A stretch of DNA of 6,888 bases from Betaproteobacteria bacterium (GTDB lineage Bacteria; Pseudomonadota; Gammaproteobacteria; Burkholderiales; SG8-41). Below, in pieces: positions 5,965-6,888 of this stretch (positions are counted from its first letter, which is position 1; the number at the start of each line of letters is the position of its first letter). The notes under the pieces were generated by a model. That model was given only the letters and a program-made list of their open reading frames with translations. It did no database searches and was not told the origin of the DNA. The stretch spans positions 1 to 6,888 of the forward strand of contig JAIOOZ010000394.1 of NCBI GenBank assembly GCA_021414185.1. Direction: 5' to 3'. Made by a program: the position numbers and the translations under genes.

Positions 5965-6345
5965 TTAAAACTCGGCTTCGGCCTGGGCGCGCGTGCGGTG
6001 CTCGCGCGTGTCATTGCAGGTCGTACTGTGCGCTGCCAGCAGATCCTGTGCGACTGCCAGCCGCCTTTCCTCGCTGGCATCGACAAATACGCAGATGCAG
6101 TTGGCACCCTGTTTTTCGAAACACGCGAGCTGCAGCGGGGTGGCGAGCGGGGCGGTGAGATCGGGGGTCTGGCCGATGAATATGCTTTCGTGGCTGGCCC
6201 GGCGGTAGTTCTTGTCGCTGAATACGCGCTTGGTGACGAAATAGACCGCGCCCAGGGGATTGAAACGGGTCTGCAGCGGCCACGCCTTGAAGTAGTATTT
6301 TTCGCCCGATTTCCCGTTAAACGTAATACCGCCGTAAGTCGCCAT
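5965..6345 (-). CDS. Small GIY-YIG-like domain protein, probably catalytically degenerate, 126 aa
   Basis: The protein opens with TFNGKSGEKYYFKAWPLQTRFNPLG, given in parts: GKSGEKYYF (11-19) and LQTRFNPLG (24-32). It continues AVYFVTKRVF (33-42), then SIFIGQTPDL (54-63), GANCICVFV (80-88), EERRLAVAQDLL (92-103) and CND (110-112). The order of a hydrophobic VYF strand, an (Y/F)IGQT-x-DL turn, a second strand, a helix with acidic residues and a terminal N resembles the GIY-YIG nuclease fold. The arginine normally found three residues after DL is a proline here (P66), so nuclease activity is doubtful. ATG 6345 is chosen over an upstream TTG (6507) because the conserved-looking part begins there and the longer version would run across the csp promoter. 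The ribosome site is weak (AAAGA). I recall similar short hypothetical proteins in proteobacteria; function unknown. Confidence 0.72.
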   Translation of the reverse strand: MATYGGITFNGKSGEKYYFKAWPLQTRFNPLGAVYFVTKRVFSDKNYRRASHESIFIGQTPDLTAPLATPLQLACFEKQGANCICVFVDASEERRLAVAQDLLAAHSTTCNDTREHRTRAQAEAEF

Positions 6346-6458
6346 GTTCGTCTTTGTACGCAGTGGGCTGGCCCCGGATACTACGCACATTGCCAGCGCA
6401 TAGCGAATGGCATCGAAAGTGGTGCGCGGCGGCTCCAAAACAGGGCGAGCGAAATAGT

Positions 6459-6487
6459 TTGACCCCTTGATATTACTCGCGTATAAC
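6459..6487 (+). promoter_or_regulatory. Strong sigma-70-like promoter of the cold-shock gene
   Basis: TTGACC (6459-6464) and TATAAC (6482-6487) each match the consensus at 5 of 6 positions and are exactly 17 nt apart. The predicted start is near 6494, about 138 nt upstream of the csp ATG. It lies between the divergent GIY-YIG-like and csp genes. Confidence 0.75.
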
Positions 6488-6493
6488 GGGCGT

Positions 6494-6631
6494 CGCAGGA
6501 TCTCCAAGCAGTGAGTGCCAGTCCGTAGTGGCCGCGATTTCAGCGGTACTCCTCAGGTTGTTGTTACTTTCCTCTTGAAGTTCTCGCACCCGGGCGCGAG
6601 CCTATCTTTAATTTTTATTGGAATAACACAC
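6494..6631 (+). promoter_or_regulatory. Long 5' leader of the cold-shock mRNA (predicted)
   Basis: From the predicted start to the ATG there are about 138 nt without a convincing gene. Near the 3' end CTCGC (6583-6587) can pair with GCGAG (6596-6600), with further CC/GG pairs inside, followed by a T-rich run (6602-6618) and the ribosome site GGAA (6620-6623). A leader of this size is typical of cspA-type mRNAs, where it senses temperature by refolding. I did not find a clear copy of the E. coli cold box. Confidence 0.5.
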
Positions 6632-6838
6632 ATGAGTAACGGTACTGTTAAGTGGTTCAACGATGCCAAAGGTTTTGGCTTTATCACGCCGGAAGATGGC
6701 GGCAAAGACCTTTTCGCGCATTTCTCGGCAATCCAGGGCAACGGCTTCAAGAGCCTGCGCGAGAACCAGAAAGTTTCCTACGACGTCACGACCGGCCCCA
6801 AGGGCGATCAGGCGACGAACATCCGCCCGCTCGATTAA
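6632..6838 (+). CDS. cspA: CspA-family cold-shock protein
   Basis: A 68-residue single cold-shock domain: a small five-strand beta-barrel that binds single-stranded RNA and DNA, acting as an RNA chaperone. The N-terminus MSNGTVKWFNDAKGFGFI contains RNP1 (KGFGFI, residues 13-18), and DLFAHFSAI (26-34) is RNP2. The C-terminus TGPKGDQATNIRP is typical of the family. The length is normal (65-70). ATG 6632 is preceded by GGA with a 9-nt spacer; an upstream in-frame GTG at 6515 would add 39 unrelated residues and is rejected. The gene has its own promoter, leader and terminator, so it is monocistronic. The symbol is at family level; bacteria usually carry several paralogues, and whether this one is cold-induced or constitutive cannot be read from the protein. 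Confidence 0.97.
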   Translation: MSNGTVKWFNDAKGFGFITPEDGGKDLFAHFSAIQGNGFKSLRENQKVSYDVTTGPKGDQATNIRPLD

Positions 6839-6853
6839 TTTCGAACGCCGTAT

Positions 6854-6885
6854 GTAAAAAAGCCCGCGCAAGCGGGCTTTTTTAC
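6854..6885 (+). terminator. Rho-independent terminator of the cold-shock gene
   Basis: A 14-bp perfect stem (6854-6867 with 6872-6885) has the core AGCCCGC/GCGGGCT, a GCAA tetraloop, and A6/T6 tracts that also pair. It begins 15 nt after the csp stop. The symmetric A and T tracts mean it could also stop transcription entering from the right on the minus strand. Confidence 0.95.
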
Positions 6886-6888
6886 GTC

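Noticed and set aside
6346..6507. N-terminal extension of the GIY-YIG-like protein from a TTG
   Set aside because: It would overlap the strong divergent csp promoter and adds 54 residues with no family resemblance; ATG 6345 is better.

Overview
The window looks like chromosomal DNA from a GC-rich proteobacterium, most probably a betaproteobacterium. This rests on codon use, on the kinase/cyclic-nucleotide-binding fusion (a domain pairing I recall from betaproteobacteria), on the CspA, RhlE-like and TypA sequences, and on two classes of intergenic palindrome. It is inference: there is no rRNA gene or other taxonomic marker here. I see no tRNA, CRISPR array, insertion sequence or phage gene.

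Layout, left to right: (1) the 3' end of an IlvD/Edd-family dehydratase (+, to 391), probably of the sugar-acid dehydratase subclass; (2) an approximately 124-bp imperfect palindrome (407-530) of the dispersed CACAGAGG type; (3) a Ser/Thr kinase with a C-terminal cyclic-nucleotide-binding domain (-, 538-1713), which lacks the N-terminal glycine-rich loop and the ATP-binding lysine; (4) a small one-helix membrane protein of unknown function (+, 1772-2239); (5) a short hairpin repeat (2241-2268); (6) the ribosome-associated GTPase TypA/BipA (-, 2273-4096); (7) a DEAD-box RNA helicase of RhlE type (+, 4530-5873) with a predicted leader of about 230 nt; (8) a bidirectional terminator region (5883-5944); (9) a small protein resembling a degenerate GIY-YIG domain (-, 5965-6345); (10) a CspA-family cold-shock protein (+, 6632-6838) with a strong promoter, a predicted leader of about 138 nt and a clear terminator at the window's right edge.

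The seven genes alternate strictly in strand (+ - + - + - +), so none shares an operon with its neighbour inside the window. Every convergent junction carries an inverted repeat, and the divergent gaps carry the promoters. The right half groups three functions known to matter for RNA and ribosome handling in the cold: TypA, a DEAD-box helicase and a Csp. Two of these have long untranslated leaders, as cold-shock mRNAs often do. Nothing here is clearly a new defence or mobile system. The best leads are the headless kinase-cNMP protein, the GIY-YIG-like protein that appears to lack its catalytic arginine, and the two long leaders.
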